DNA of 64,000 bases from Sebaldella termitidis ATCC 33386 (lineage in GTDB: Bacteria; Fusobacteriota; Fusobacteriia; Fusobacteriales; Leptotrichiaceae). The translations under genes and the position numbers were made by a program. The stretch spans positions 1,922,001 to 1,986,000 of the forward strand of contig NC_013517.1 in NCBI RefSeq assembly GCF_000024405.1. The letters run 5' to 3'. Numbering within the stretch: the first letter of the stretch is position 1; each line of letters starts with the position of its first letter. Shown here piece after piece: positions 10,220-19,248 of the stretch. The notes under the pieces are model-generated. The model saw only the letters and a program-made list of their open reading frames with translations. It was not told the origin of the DNA and searched no databases.

Positions 10220-10346
10220 TTTCCAAATAAAAATTTTTATAAATAAAGTATATTTTGAAATATTCTAAAAAGTGATTTTGAAGCAGAATATTTCGATATT
10301 TGATATAAAGTGAAAAAATTAATTAAATAAAATATAAAAAAATGGG

Positions 10347-10402
10347 TTGACTTTTAATAAAAAGATGGTAAAAATAAATATGAATGAATTTTTTTTCATT
10401 CA
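10347..10402 (+). promoter_or_regulatory. Promoter and palindromic operator of the symporter gene
   Basis: TTGACT at 10347 with a weak -10 (TAAAAA, 16 bases on). A perfect 8-bp inverted repeat TGAATGAA / TTCATTCA (10381-10388 and 10395-10402), separated by six T, follows at about the expected transcription start. It could be a repressor site or a start-proximal hairpin. Confidence 0.4.
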
Positions 10403-10425
10403 AATAAAAGCAGAGGAGTGGTTAT

Positions 10426-11877
10426 ATGGGAATAAATTATACGGTTATTGTAATTGTAGTAGTTTACTTGATCGCAATGCTTCTTATTGGATGGTATTCG
10501 TATACAAAGATATCAAGTAATGAGGATTTTATGGTAGCAGGAAGAAGACTGGGGCCGGTACTTATGGCCGGAACACTTGCAGCTACTGAAATAGGAGGGG
10601 GAAGCTCGCTGGGTGTAGTGGAAAAGGCTTACGGCGACTGGGGAATGGGAGCTTCATGGTATATAATTACTATGGCGATAACATTTGGTTTTCTTACTTT
10701 TCTTGGTTCAAAATTCAGACAGTCAATGGTCAAAACTGTTCCGGAATATTTCAGAAGAAGATACGGGAGAAGCTCCGGAGCAATCACTTCCGTAATCATG
10801 ATAATTCCACTTATAGGTCTTACAGCAACACAATTTATAGCATCCTCTACAATTATATCGGTAATGCTGGGAGTAGATTATAAAATAGCAGTTATACTTG
10901 TATCAGTAGTGGTAACAATTTATGCAGTCATGGGCGGTCTTTGGAGTGTAACGCTTACAGATTTTGTTCAGGTATTTCTGATTGTATTCGGAATGATGAT
11001 TGCAATACCGTTTGCATTAAAGACTGTAGGCGGCTGGGATAATGTAGTGGCTACTCTTCCAAAAGAAAAATTTTATATGGTTAACAGCAGTATTAATTCC
11101 AAAACTATAATTTCATTAATTGTAATGTATCTGGCATCATTTACCGTAGGGCAGGAAGCTGTGTCAAGATATTATGCAGCAAGGGATGACAAGGCTGCTG
11201 TACAGGGTTCGCTTCTTGCAGGACTCATAAATATAATATATGCTTTTATCCCTACAGTTCTGGGTTTAATTACGCTAGCACTGGTGACAAACGGGACAAT
11301 ACCAAAAGATATAATAATGAAAGACGGTCCGAAGTACGCACTGCCGCTTTTGGCCATGCATACAATGCCTTCAGTGGTAATAGGACTTTTATTTGCCGGA
11401 ATAATATCTGCAACTATGTCAAGTGCCGATTCTGATTTGCTAGGAGCCGGATCAATATTTGGAAATGATATATATAAAATATATATAAAGCCTGATGCAA
11501 CAAGCAGCGAAGTAATGAGAACCACAAAAATAACAATGCTTGTTATAGGTTTTCTGGCTATGCTAGTAGCACTTATGAATAAAGGTAGTCTGATAAAGCT
11601 TCTGACGCTGTCATTTACTTTACGTGCAGCAGGAGCATTTTTCCCGTATGTTATGGGGCATTACTGGAAAAAGGCCTCGGCTGTGGGGACAGTAGCATCA
11701 TTATTACTGGGTAGTTTCATTACACTATATGTGGAGATAAATAAAATAACAATTTTTGGATTAAAGGAGCCGATAATACCGGGACTGGCAGTCAGCTTTC
11801 TGGCATTTTTTATACTGACATTTTTGTTTCCGAATAAAAAGAACAGCACGGAATTAGCCGGAGAAGAAGAGTTTTAA
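10426..11877 (+). CDS. Sodium:solute symporter (SSS family)
   Basis: 483 residues with about 13 predicted membrane segments. Family features: the N-terminal DFMVAGRRLGP block, ATEIGGGSSLG in the second helix, VKTVPEYFRRRYG and the SSADSDLLGAGS segment in the sodium-site region. Members import sugars, pantothenate, proline, acetate or similar with Na+. Substrate cannot be read from sequence; neighbours do not point to one. SD GAGGAG precedes the ATG. Transcribed alone, with a possible operator just upstream. Confidence 0.88.
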   Translation: MGINYTVIVIVVVYLIAMLLIGWYSYTKISSNEDFMVAGRRLGPVLMAGTLAATEIGGGSSLGVVEKAYGDWGMGASWYIITMAITFGFLTFLGSKFRQSMVKTVPEYFRRRYGRSSGAITSVIMIIPLIGLTATQFIASSTIISVMLGVDYKIAVILVSVVVTIYAVMGGLWSVTLTDFVQVFLIVFGMMIAIPFALKTVGGWDNVVATLPKEKFYMVNSSINSKTIISLIVMYLASFTVGQEAVSRYYAARDDKAAVQGSLLAGLINIIYAFIPTVLGLITLALVTNGTIPKDIIMKDGPKYALPLLAMHTMPSVVIGLLFAGIISATMSSADSDLLGAGSIFGNDIYKIYIKPDATSSEVMRTTKITMLVIGFLAMLVALMNKGSLIKLLTLSFTLRAAGAFFPYVMGHYWKKASAVGTVASLLLGSFITLYVEINKITIFGLKEPIIPGLAVSFLAFFILTFLFPNKKNSTELAGEEEF

Positions 11878-11882
11878 TATAT

Positions 11883-11931
11883 AAAAAGCTGTTTTGTATG
11901 AATGCTTATGCAGGACAGTTTTTTTATTATT
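11883..11931 (+). terminator. Terminator after the symporter gene
   Basis: Imperfect hairpin AAAAAGCTGT / ACAGTTTTTTT with one bulged base, followed by a run of seven T. Confidence 0.6.
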
Positions 11932-11980
11932 TTTATCAGCTGTTGTAAAATTATATAAAAGGCAGAGTATAGAACTAAAA

Positions 11981-12018
11981 ATACGGTTTTTATCATTACT
12001 ATGATTTAAAAACCGTAT
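11981..12018 (-). terminator. Terminator between convergent genes
   Basis: ATACGGTTTTTA / TAAAAACCGTAT (12-bp arms, 11981-11992 and 12007-12018) extended by TCAT/ATGA near the loop. Read on the minus strand it is followed by a T-run, so it terminates the 12028-12852 gene and may act in both directions. Confidence 0.75.
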
Positions 12019-12027
12019 ATTATAAAG

Positions 12028-12852
12028 CTATTTTTTAATTTTGTCCAGTTTTAGCAGAAGGTCTCTTGGATTTTTTAATTCAGATAATCTTTTTAATTTT
12101 ACATTAGGAAAAGCATTTAGCAATCTTCGTTCATTGAACTTTAATTTACGCGTGTTCAGCTTTAATTCCAAATTTTCCTTTTCATGTATTCTTTTCTCTC
12201 TTATTTTTTCTTTAAGCTCATTTTTCTTGTTAATTTCCAGCTCTATAAAATCACTAAAGTGCTGTGATCTGACTTTGAGAGACGACTTTAGATTTTTTGC
12301 CTGCCCCTCCAGTTTAGAATGAAAATCTTTAAGGAAATTTTGTAATGAAAACATATTAAGCAGTGAAAATACAGTATCAACGGCCATCAAACATAAAATT
12401 GCCGAAGGAATAATTATGCCAAAAGAATTATAGAGCATTTCCACTATTTTGGTAACAAAAGGCTGAATAACCCTGACTACAAGAACACAGCCGATTCCCC
12501 AGAAAGCAGAGACAGGCAGGGCTATTCTGCCTTGAATATTAAATGGTACGTTATGATAATCCCACCATGTTGTATGAAAAATTTTTTCCAGAAAGTAAGA
12601 AGTAAAAAATTCAAGCAGAGTAACAATAATCGTAGAAAAAATATACAAAAGTATGAGATTATTATGAAATGGTTCTATAAAATATAAAACCATAATAATT
12701 CCAAAACCATAGATCGGACAGTATGGTCCGATTAGGAATCCCCGGTATATGAATTTACCGGCTTTTAAGGAGCAGTAAATGGTTTCCCACAGCCATCCCA
12801 TGACAGAGTAAATAAAGAAGAAAAGAATAACTTCGCTGTAAAATTTTGTCAT
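12028..12852 (-). CDS. Membrane protein of the 'putative ABC-transporter type IV' (CmpB) family
   Basis: 274 residues. The N-terminal 160 residues form about five membrane helices with motifs of PF06541: FFIYSVMGWLWETIYCS, RGFLIGPYCPIYG, FTSYFLEKIFHTTWWDY and GRIALPVSAFWG. The C-terminal third is a highly charged helical tail (many K/E/R) likely to be cytoplasmic coiled coil. Despite the family name, no transport function is established. Single gene; SD AAGAGGTG on the minus strand before ATG, terminator downstream. Confidence 0.8.
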   Translation of the reverse strand: MTKFYSEVILFFFIYSVMGWLWETIYCSLKAGKFIYRGFLIGPYCPIYGFGIIMVLYFIEPFHNNLILLYIFSTIIVTLLEFFTSYFLEKIFHTTWWDYHNVPFNIQGRIALPVSAFWGIGCVLVVRVIQPFVTKIVEMLYNSFGIIIPSAILCLMAVDTVFSLLNMFSLQNFLKDFHSKLEGQAKNLKSSLKVRSQHFSDFIELEINKKNELKEKIREKRIHEKENLELKLNTRKLKFNERRLLNAFPNVKLKRLSELKNPRDLLLKLDKIKK

Positions 12853-13047
12853 ATTTCACCTCTTGTTTTATTTTTATATTAGCAGGATTTATAATACATT
12901 GTCAATAAACATAAAAAAATTATTTTTTTATACATAAATATCTTATTTTAAATAATTCTGGATAAATGATATAATATTTATAAATTTTTATAGTAAAGAA
13001 AATTTGCTGAAAAAAGCTGCCGGATAAAATATTAAGGGAGGATAATT

Positions 13048-13434
13048 ATGAGCAGAAAATTTTTACTGATTTTGGGATTAACGGTATTTTTACTATTACT
13101 AGCAGGGTGCAACAGCGATAAAACTGATACAGATTCAAATAAAGAAAAAAATATGTCTTCCGAGGATGAATATGAAATTAGGGATATAAGAATGGGAATT
13201 AATGATTCGGGAAAATTTACAGTAATTGGAAAGCTTAAAAATAAAGGGATAAAGAAAGAATATACAGAGATTTTGATCCCGTGCTATGATAAAAACGGGG
13301 CAGAATTGGAAAAAGCCTTTGACAGTTCTGAAAATATAGATTCAGGCGGGGAATGGAAATTTCATGCTGTATATTCGGGAGATGGTATTCCGGCAGTGTG
13401 CAGACCGGAAGAAGTTGAAGTGATCACTTATTAG
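13048..13434 (+). CDS. Lipoprotein with FxLYD-like domain
   Basis: 128 residues. Lipobox LLLLAGC gives a lipidated cysteine near residue 21, followed by a charged linker. The C-terminal part (about residues 45-125) contains alternating beta-type sequence FTVIGKLKNKG...EWKFHAVYSG that resembles FxLYD beta-sandwich domains of surface lipoproteins. Function unknown. SD GGGAGG before the ATG; a TATAAT lies at 12970-12975. Confidence 0.7.
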   Translation: MSRKFLLILGLTVFLLLLAGCNSDKTDTDSNKEKNMSSEDEYEIRDIRMGINDSGKFTVIGKLKNKGIKKEYTEILIPCYDKNGAELEKAFDSSENIDSGGEWKFHAVYSGDGIPAVCRPEEVEVITY

Positions 13435-13536
13435 TATTTGTTTTGTGTCCTGTGGTCAATGTAAGATTATGATGCTGTAAAAAGAATAAATCAGCAAGTG
13501 ATTATTTTAAGCGGTATAAATTTAGAGTTTTACATA

Positions 13537-13567
13537 TTGACATGGAGTAAGCTCCATATTGTATAAT
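13537..13567 (+). promoter_or_regulatory. MerR-type promoter with operator in a 19-bp spacer
   Basis: Consensus TTGACA (13537-13542) and TATAAT (13562-13567) are 19 bases apart, the overlong spacing typical of MerR-activated promoters. The spacer holds the inverted repeat ATGGAG-TAAG-CTCCAT (13542-13557). The first gene downstream is itself a MerR regulator, so autoregulation is likely. Confidence 0.85.
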
Positions 13568-13590
13568 TATGTTATATGAAAGGAGATGCC

Positions 13591-13974
13591 ATGAAGTATT
13601 ATAAAATAGGCGAGGTTTCTAAAAAAACAGAATTAAGCAGGGATACACTAAGGTATTATGAAAAAATAGGCTTAATAAGACAGCTGGAAAAAGATAGTTC
13701 AGGAAGAAAAAAATATTCTGAAGGGGATATAGCATGGATTGAGTTTCTGAAAAGGCTGAAGACTACAAGAATGTCACTGAAGGATATAGGAAGATACGCC
13801 GAGCTTAGATATGCCGGAGATCAGACTTCCGGTGAACGTAAAAAACTGCTTGCAAAGCAGCTTGAAAAAATAATAGAGGAAATGGAAAGGCTCACAGAAA
13901 CAAAGGAAATATTAGTAGAGAAAATAAAAGTATATAATGAGACAGAAAAAAAACAGCAAAAATTAACACAATGA
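13591..13974 (+). CDS. MerR-family transcriptional regulator
   Basis: About 127 residues. The N-terminal winged helix YYKIGEVSKKTELSRDTLRYYEKIGLI is typical; residues ~70-127 form a long coiled-coil dimer helix. There is no C-terminal ligand-binding domain and no metal-binding cysteine, so it resembles the short NmlR/AdhR-like group, but their redox cysteine is not seen either. An in-frame ATG at 13576 exists; AAAGGAG at 13579-13585 supports the start at 13591 (MKYYKIGEV). It sits behind a promoter of MerR architecture and has no obvious co-transcribed target, so targets may lie elsewhere. Confidence 0.9.
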   Translation: MKYYKIGEVSKKTELSRDTLRYYEKIGLIRQLEKDSSGRKKYSEGDIAWIEFLKRLKTTRMSLKDIGRYAELRYAGDQTSGERKKLLAKQLEKIIEEMERLTETKEILVEKIKVYNETEKKQQKLTQ

Positions 13975-14171
13975 TAAGAAAGGTGCGTTCAGCGTCATTT
14001 TTGAAATATAAAAAGATTATTATATCAGTATCAAAAATTATGAATAAGACTTTTTTGCTGTAATAAGTCTGTAAATAACTGAAAAATATTGAAAAAATCC
14101 TAAAGTTATGATAGAATGTATATTATTTTTAGAGAAAAAATATTATTTTAAAATAAAGTCATAGTGAAAAG

Positions 14172-14200
14172 GACTCAAAAGCACTTTTGGGTCTTTTTTT
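14172..14200 (+). terminator. Strong terminator just upstream of the MATE gene
   Basis: GACTCAAAAG / CTTTTGGGTC (10-bp stem with one G-T pair) with a 2-base loop followed by seven T. It sits 55 bases before the MATE start; a possible -10 (TAGAAT, about 14111) lies before it, so it could be an attenuator rather than the MerR terminator. Confidence 0.75.
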
Positions 14201-14255
14201 GTGGCTAAATTTCTGGTAAAGACATATGGAAAAGATATACAGAAAGGTAATTTTA

Positions 14256-15623
14256 ATGGAAAAATACGGAAAATTAGGCAATGAGAATGTAGTAAAGCTG
14301 TTATTTGAATTCTCGGTTCCTGCGGTTATTGCAGGAATGATAGCAGCACTTTATACAGTAATAGACAGAATATTCATAGGGAGATTTGTAGGGGAAATAG
14401 AATTTTCCGGAGTATCTGCCACATTTCCCATAATGATTTTTTATATAGCATTTGCTTCATTAATAGGTATAGGGGCAAGTGCAAGCATATCTCTGAATCT
14501 CGGAAGAGGGAATAAGAAAAGAGCAGAGCATATTTTGGGAAATGCCTTTTCATGCTTTAATATACTGGGAATATTAATTATAGTATTTAATTATGTTTTT
14601 CTAGATCAGATATTACGCGCATTCGGGGTAACGGAAAATACTTTTATACATGCGAAATCTTTTATGATATATCTCATTCCTACATGTTATATGACATTTC
14701 TTACATATGGCTTCGCAGGTGTAATAAGGGCAGAAGGAAATCCCAAAACCGCAATGAATATCAATATAGCGGGGGCATTAATTAATATAATTCTGGATCC
14801 TCTGTTTATAATAGTATTCAAAATGGGTGTGGCAGGAGCAGCAATAGCTACGCTGATATCAAATCTTGCAGCAGCTTTGCTTGTAATATATCATTTTACT
14901 TATTCAAAAAAATCTTCTTTAAAAATAAGAAGAAAGTACTTTAAATTAAACGCAAAAATACTGAATCAGATAGTGAAAATAGGCATTTCACCTTTTATAC
15001 TGCAGGTTTCATTATGTCTTGTAGGTCTTGCTGCTAATAATATGATAAAAATTTATGGTAATGACTATGATTTTGGAATTTACGGGGTTTTGAATACTTA
15101 TCTGATAGTTATATTTTCTGTAGTACTTGGAATAAGTCAGGGAGCACAGCCGATAATAGGTTATAATTATGGAATGAAGAATTACAGACGTGTGGAGGAA
15201 GCATTATTTAAATCAATGAGCTTTACTACTGTTTTTTCCATATTATGTCTTGTGATAACACTTATTTTTTCAAGAGAATTATCTGGTATATTTGTAAAAG
15301 ATGAAATAATTATAAACAGAACAGCACCAGCACTAATAATGTTTTTAATGTCTCTGCCTGTATACGGAATTCTGATTATAGGAGTTGATTTCTTTCAGGT
15401 AGTGGAGGAGGCTAAAACTTCCAGTATTTTATTCTTTATGAGACATTTTGTACTTGCTCTGGGAACTATGTTTTTACTTCCGGTATTAATAGGAATAAGC
15501 GGTGTATGGCTTTCAAGAACAATTTCTGATTTTATTTATCTTCCGGCAGTTCTGTATTGTCAATGGAAGTGGCTGAAAAAACTGAAATTTAAGATAAAGG
15601 AACAGCAGCAGAATGTAAAATAA
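14256..15623 (+). CDS. MATE-family multidrug efflux transporter
   Basis: About 455 residues with 12 membrane segments. The two-fold MATE repeat is visible: N half begins FEFSVPAVIAGMIAALYTVIDRIFIGRF, C half has GISPFILQVSLCLVGLAANN and GISQGAQPIIGYNYG. It should export drugs or metabolites in exchange for Na+ or H+; substrate unknown. An in-frame ATG at 14226 has no SD, whereas AGAAAGG lies 8 bases before ATG 14256, which I prefer. A terminator hairpin precedes the gene. Confidence 0.9.
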   Translation: MEKYGKLGNENVVKLLFEFSVPAVIAGMIAALYTVIDRIFIGRFVGEIEFSGVSATFPIMIFYIAFASLIGIGASASISLNLGRGNKKRAEHILGNAFSCFNILGILIIVFNYVFLDQILRAFGVTENTFIHAKSFMIYLIPTCYMTFLTYGFAGVIRAEGNPKTAMNINIAGALINIILDPLFIIVFKMGVAGAAIATLISNLAAALLVIYHFTYSKKSSLKIRRKYFKLNAKILNQIVKIGISPFILQVSLCLVGLAANNMIKIYGNDYDFGIYGVLNTYLIVIFSVVLGISQGAQPIIGYNYGMKNYRRVEEALFKSMSFTTVFSILCLVITLIFSRELSGIFVKDEIIINRTAPALIMFLMSLPVYGILIIGVDFFQVVEEAKTSSILFFMRHFVLALGTMFLLPVLIGISGVWLSRTISDFIYLPAVLYCQWKWLKKLKFKIKEQQQNVK

Positions 15624-15741
15624 AAATATTATCAGGGAATTTTTATATTAATAACGTCTATTCAAAATCAAGCAGATTGCGATAATATATTTTATTAAAT
15701 AAAAAAATATAACGAAATTCTAAGATAATAATGCTAGAATG

Positions 15742-15778
15742 ATTATTCAGTATATGACGATGTTATGTACTGAATAAT
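15742..15778 (+). repeat. Perfect 11-bp inverted repeat upstream of a small exported protein gene
   Basis: ATTATTCAGTA (15742-15752) and TACTGAATAAT (15768-15778) with a 15-base spacer and no T-run. It follows a TAGAAT at 15735 and precedes the SD of the next gene, so it is an operator or 5'-UTR hairpin candidate. Confidence 0.5.
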
Positions 15779-15797
15779 TAATGAAAGGCGGTATAAG

Positions 15798-15986
15798 ATG
15801 AAAAAAGGATTATTAGTTTTAGCAGCTGTGACTGTATCGCTGATATGTTATGGGGCAGGTTCAAGAGATACAGGGATACAGCGAAAAAAAGATGCTTTGG
15901 AAAGAAAGTATCAAAAGTGTATGAGATACAGCAGATATAAAGAGAACTGTCAGAAGTATCAGGATATCAAGAACAGCATAAAGTAA
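15798..15986 (+). CDS. Small exported protein
   Basis: 62 residues: signal peptide (about 1-20, cleavage near CYGAG) and a very basic mature part of about 42 residues rich in K, R, Y and Q with two cysteines (KCMRYSRYKENC) spaced to form one disulfide. AAAGGCGG SD before ATG. No family recognised. It is followed closely by a second tiny exported protein. Confidence 0.6.
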   Translation: MKKGLLVLAAVTVSLICYGAGSRDTGIQRKKDALERKYQKCMRYSRYKENCQKYQDIKNSIK

Positions 15987-16032
15987 CAGACAGAGAAATT
16001 ATGTAAAATAAATTTGCATCACAGGAGGAATT

Positions 16033-16191
16033 ATGAGAATTCTATTAATGATATTATTTTTGACACTTTCTGCAACAGTAATATCAAATGTATTCAGCCC
16101 GGAAGCGGAAAAGTATCTGGAAGAATATAATTATCTGCCTCAGGACAGTTATTACCAAGGGTATTGCTGCTCACAGGAGCGGGATTTTTAG
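16033..16191 (+). CDS. Tiny exported protein
   Basis: 52 residues beginning MRILLMILFLTLSATVISN, a clear signal peptide, then an acidic tyrosine-rich tail ending with vicinal cysteines (QGYCCSQERDF). AGGAGGAA sits 5 bases before the ATG and a terminator follows 35 bases after the stop, which makes this short frame credible. Probably co-transcribed with the 62-residue exported protein. Function unknown. Confidence 0.6.
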   Translation: MRILLMILFLTLSATVISNVFSPEAEKYLEEYNYLPQDSYYQGYCCSQERDF

Positions 16192-16225
16192 TTTTTTGCA
16201 GGTATTCCACATACAAAATTTTTTT

Positions 16226-16260
16226 ACGCCAGTCTTTGATTTTTAAGACTGGCGTTTTTT
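16226..16260 (+). terminator. Strong terminator after the small exported genes
   Basis: Perfect 11-bp stem ACGCCAGTCTT / AAGACTGGCGT (16226-16236, 16245-16255) followed by TTTTTT. Confidence 0.9.
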
Positions 16261-16282
16261 AAATAAATAATTACAGATTATT

Positions 16283-16311
16283 TTTACTAAATACTTAAAA
16301 TATGATAAAAT
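16283..16311 (+). promoter_or_regulatory. Promoter of the GNAT gene
   Basis: TTTACT, 17-base spacer, TAAAAT with extended -10 TGa. Confidence 0.6.
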
Positions 16312-16339
16312 ATATCATTAAAATAAATCTGAAAAGAGG

Positions 16340-16843
16340 ATGATGAAAATAGAGTACAGAATAGATATAAGAAAGTTTTCTGAAAAAGATTTTCAGAAAT
16401 ATTTTCAGCTTGTCAGCAATGAAAAAATCATGTCAATGATAACAGGAAGAGCTCTGCAGCGTGAAGAAGCAGAGGAAAGATACAGAAGACTTCTTAATGG
16501 AAATAAGATACATGAAGCTTTCGGAAGCTTTATGATTTTGGAGAAGAAAAGCGGGTGCTTTTTGGGATACGGGAAAATGGTGCTGGATACAGAAAATAAA
16601 GCAGAAGCAGAAACAGGATATATGCTGTTTCCTGAATATTGGGGAAGAGGCTATGCTACTGAAATAACAAAGCTGCTCGTGGAAAAAGCTGAAAAAACCG
16701 GAATACTGGACAGAGTGACAGCAATTATCGATCCTGAAAATACAGCTTCCAGAAATGTTTTGTTAAAAAACGGCTTTGTTTCTGAAAAAATATGTGATAT
16801 TGACGGACTTCCGGGTGAAATTCTCTGTAAAAGACTAAAATAG
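16340..16843 (+). CDS. GNAT-family N-acetyltransferase (RimJ/RimL-like)
   Basis: 167 residues of the Acetyltransf_3 type. The acetyl-CoA pyrophosphate loop region reads YMLFPEYWGRGYATEITKLLV, and the C-terminal ENTASRNVLLKNGFV matches the conserved beta-bulge block. Such enzymes acetylate ribosomal protein N-termini, antibiotics or small amines; the acceptor cannot be deduced. Two adjacent ATG codons follow AGAGG with almost no spacing, so 16340 or 16343 are both possible starts. Single-gene unit. Confidence 0.85.
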   Translation: MMKIEYRIDIRKFSEKDFQKYFQLVSNEKIMSMITGRALQREEAEERYRRLLNGNKIHEAFGSFMILEKKSGCFLGYGKMVLDTENKAEAETGYMLFPEYWGRGYATEITKLLVEKAEKTGILDRVTAIIDPENTASRNVLLKNGFVSEKICDIDGLPGEILCKRLK

Positions 16844-16922
16844 GAAATCAGCCAGCTTTTCTATATGGAAGATAAGTTACATAAAAAATTCTCAGTACAG
16901 ACATGAAGTTTTTTATGTCCCG

Positions 16923-16951
16923 TTGGAATAAAGCAGGAAATATGATAAAAT
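16923..16951 (+). promoter_or_regulatory. Promoter of the alr-manC-manA cluster
   Basis: TTGGAA, 17-base spacer, TAAAAT with extended -10 TGa. Confidence 0.65.
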
Positions 16952-16995
16952 TTAAGTACTAAAATACAGATGATTCAAAATAAGAGGTAATTAAT

Positions 16996-18099
16996 ATGCT
17001 AAACTGTGTAAAAATAAACAGGGAAAATATAATAAAAAATTTAAAAAGAATCAGGAATATGACACCGCTCATATGTGTGGTAAAGGATGATGCTTATGGT
17101 CTTGGTATAGAAAATATACTTCCTGTTTTATATAATGAAGGGGAACGGTATTATGCCGTTGCTTTTTTTGAGGAAGCCTCGGAAATAAGAAAAATGTATG
17201 AGGATGTAAATATAATTATCCTTAATTATACAGAAGAAGAAAAACTTCATGAGGCAGTAAAGGATAAAATAGAGGTATCGGTTTTCAGTATGCTCCAGCT
17301 TCACCGATATATAGAGATTCTAGGGGATAAAATACCGGAACTTGGAATTCATATAAAATTTAATACCGGGATGAACAGGCTGGGCTTTGATATAGAAGAA
17401 ACACCGGAACTATGCCGCATAATAAGCGAAAATAATTTACAGGTAAAATCAGTTTTTTCACATATTTCAAATTCCGAGAATATTGAGAATACTGAAAAAC
17501 AGCTTGAAAAATTCGAAAATATAACGAATCTGCTGAAAAAACACGAAATTAATTATGGTTTCAGACATATTTCAGCAAGTCCCGCTTTATTTCAATATAC
17601 GGGGAAGTATAATTTTGATTTTTCCCGAGTGGGAATGGCTATATACGGACTGGAACCGCTGAGTAAAGACACAGGTCTTGAAAAATGTATCAGCATCGAA
17701 TCAAAAATAATAAATATAAAAAATGTAAAAAAAGGTGAATATATCTCTTACGGTGAAAATAACAGGCTGGAAAAAGATACTGCAGTAGGTATAATTCCAA
17801 TGGGCTATGCTCAGGGAATACAAATGCAGATTGAAAATAAGGGGGCATATGCATTGATAAACGGGAAAAAGGCTCCTGTAATAGGTGAAGTCTGTATGGA
17901 TATGCTTCTTCTGGATATAAGCGGAATAGAAAACGTAAATCTTCTGGACAGTGTGGTTCTTTTGGGAAAATCCGGCAATGAGGAGATAACCCTCAGGGAT
18001 ATTTCAAAATGGACAAGTACAATTCAAGATGATATAATAACCAAGATAAGTAAAAAAATAAAAAGAATTATTACTCAAGGAGAGTTATGGAAAAAATAG
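16996..18099 (+). CDS. alr: Alanine racemase
   Basis: 367 residues, fold-type III PLP enzyme making D-alanine for peptidoglycan. The PLP lysine is in the N-terminal VVKDDAYGLG (usually VVKANAYGHG, so slightly divergent). RVGMAIYGLEP and the C-terminal GEVCMDMLLLDIS block (catalytic Tyr region and CMD motif) are present. AGAGGTAA SD. It overlaps manC by 13 bases, so the two are translated together. Related serine racemases are possible but less likely. Confidence 0.88.
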   Translation: MLNCVKINRENIIKNLKRIRNMTPLICVVKDDAYGLGIENILPVLYNEGERYYAVAFFEEASEIRKMYEDVNIIILNYTEEEKLHEAVKDKIEVSVFSMLQLHRYIEILGDKIPELGIHIKFNTGMNRLGFDIEETPELCRIISENNLQVKSVFSHISNSENIENTEKQLEKFENITNLLKKHEINYGFRHISASPALFQYTGKYNFDFSRVGMAIYGLEPLSKDTGLEKCISIESKIINIKNVKKGEYISYGENNRLEKDTAVGIIPMGYAQGIQMQIENKGAYALINGKKAPVIGEVCMDMLLLDISGIENVNLLDSVVLLGKSGNEEITLRDISKWTSTIQDDIITKISKKIKRIITQGELWKK

Positions 18100-19160
18100 C
18101 ATTAATAATGGCCGGGGGTTCCGGCACGAGATTTTGGCCGCTATCCACGGAAGATAAACCAAAACAGTTTTTGAATTTAGTTTCCGAAAAATCAATGATA
18201 AGAGAAACAATAGAAAGAACTGTGAAAATTATCCCTTTTGAAAAAATATTCATAGCAACAAATATAAAATATCTGGAAAATATAAAGAAAGAAATACCTG
18301 AAATACCCGACGAAAATATAATACTGGAGCCGATAGCACGTGATACGGCTGCCTGCATAGCATATGCAGGACTTATAATCAGGAAGAAATATCCTGACAG
18401 TATAATGGCAGTGCTTCCCTCGGATCATCTTATAAAAAAGGAAGAAGAGTTTCTTCACAGTCTGGAAAATGCCTTTAAAAAAGCTGAAGAGGATCATATA
18501 ATAACACTGGGAATAAAGCCTACATATCCTGAAACAGGCTACGGCTATATAGAGTACAGAAAGAATGATACAGACATGGAAATATGCAGTGTAAAATCTT
18601 TCAGGGAAAAACCGAATTTTGAAACAGCGGAAAAATATATAGAAAAAGGAAATTTTCTTTGGAACAGCGGCATGTTTATATGGAAAACAGATCTGATAAT
18701 AAATGAAATAAAGAAGTATATGCCTTCTCATAAAGCTGTACTGGAGGAAATAGAGGAAGCTCTTACAGGAAAAGATCTTTTCGGAATAAGTCTGAGTGAT
18801 TATGTGAAAGATATTTTCTGTAAATTTGAAAAGATATCCATAGATTTCGGTGTTATGGAAAAGTCTAAGCTTGTAAAGGTAATACCTATAGATATAGGAT
18901 GGAACGATGTCGGCAGTTTCAGATCTTTGGAAGAAGTTTTTCCGCAGGATAAGGACGGAAACATTATAAGGGAAGAAACCGAAGGAACTTATTACGAGCT
19001 TGATTCGGAAGATAACATTATTATAAACAAGGAAAATAAAATAATAGCAACTATAGGGCTTGAACACTTTGTAGTAGTGAATACAGGGGATGCCCTGCTG
19101 ATATGCCATAAGGATAAAACACAGGAAATAAAAAAAATGATGGACAAAATTAATAAATAA
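18087..19160 (+). CDS. manC: Mannose-1-phosphate guanylyltransferase
   Basis: 357 residues of the GDP-mannose pyrophosphorylase family. The nucleotide-binding signature GGSGTRFWPLS...KPKQFL lies at residues 8-28. EKPNFETAEKYIEKGNFLWNSGMFIW is the sugar-phosphate region. It makes GDP-mannose from mannose-1-P and GTP for glycan synthesis. Length fits the single-domain form without the C-terminal isomerase cupin; that activity is supplied by the next gene. The start overlaps alr with SD AAGGAGAG. Confidence 0.93.
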   Translation: MEKIALIMAGGSGTRFWPLSTEDKPKQFLNLVSEKSMIRETIERTVKIIPFEKIFIATNIKYLENIKKEIPEIPDENIILEPIARDTAACIAYAGLIIRKKYPDSIMAVLPSDHLIKKEEEFLHSLENAFKKAEEDHIITLGIKPTYPETGYGYIEYRKNDTDMEICSVKSFREKPNFETAEKYIEKGNFLWNSGMFIWKTDLIINEIKKYMPSHKAVLEEIEEALTGKDLFGISLSDYVKDIFCKFEKISIDFGVMEKSKLVKVIPIDIGWNDVGSFRSLEEVFPQDKDGNIIREETEGTYYELDSEDNIIINKENKIIATIGLEHFVVVNTGDALLICHKDKTQEIKKMMDKINK

Positions 19161-19248
19161 TAAAACAAAAGATTTTTTTGAAAATTATACTGTGAAATTG
19201 CCGGATTATGATTTTCAAAGAGGTCTAATATAGACAGGAGTGAGTGAA

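Noticed and set aside
18192-19109. 305-codon open frame on the minus strand
   Set aside because: It lies fully inside manC, is rich in Tyr/Phe/Cys as expected for antisense of AT-rich coding sequence, and has no SD or domain.
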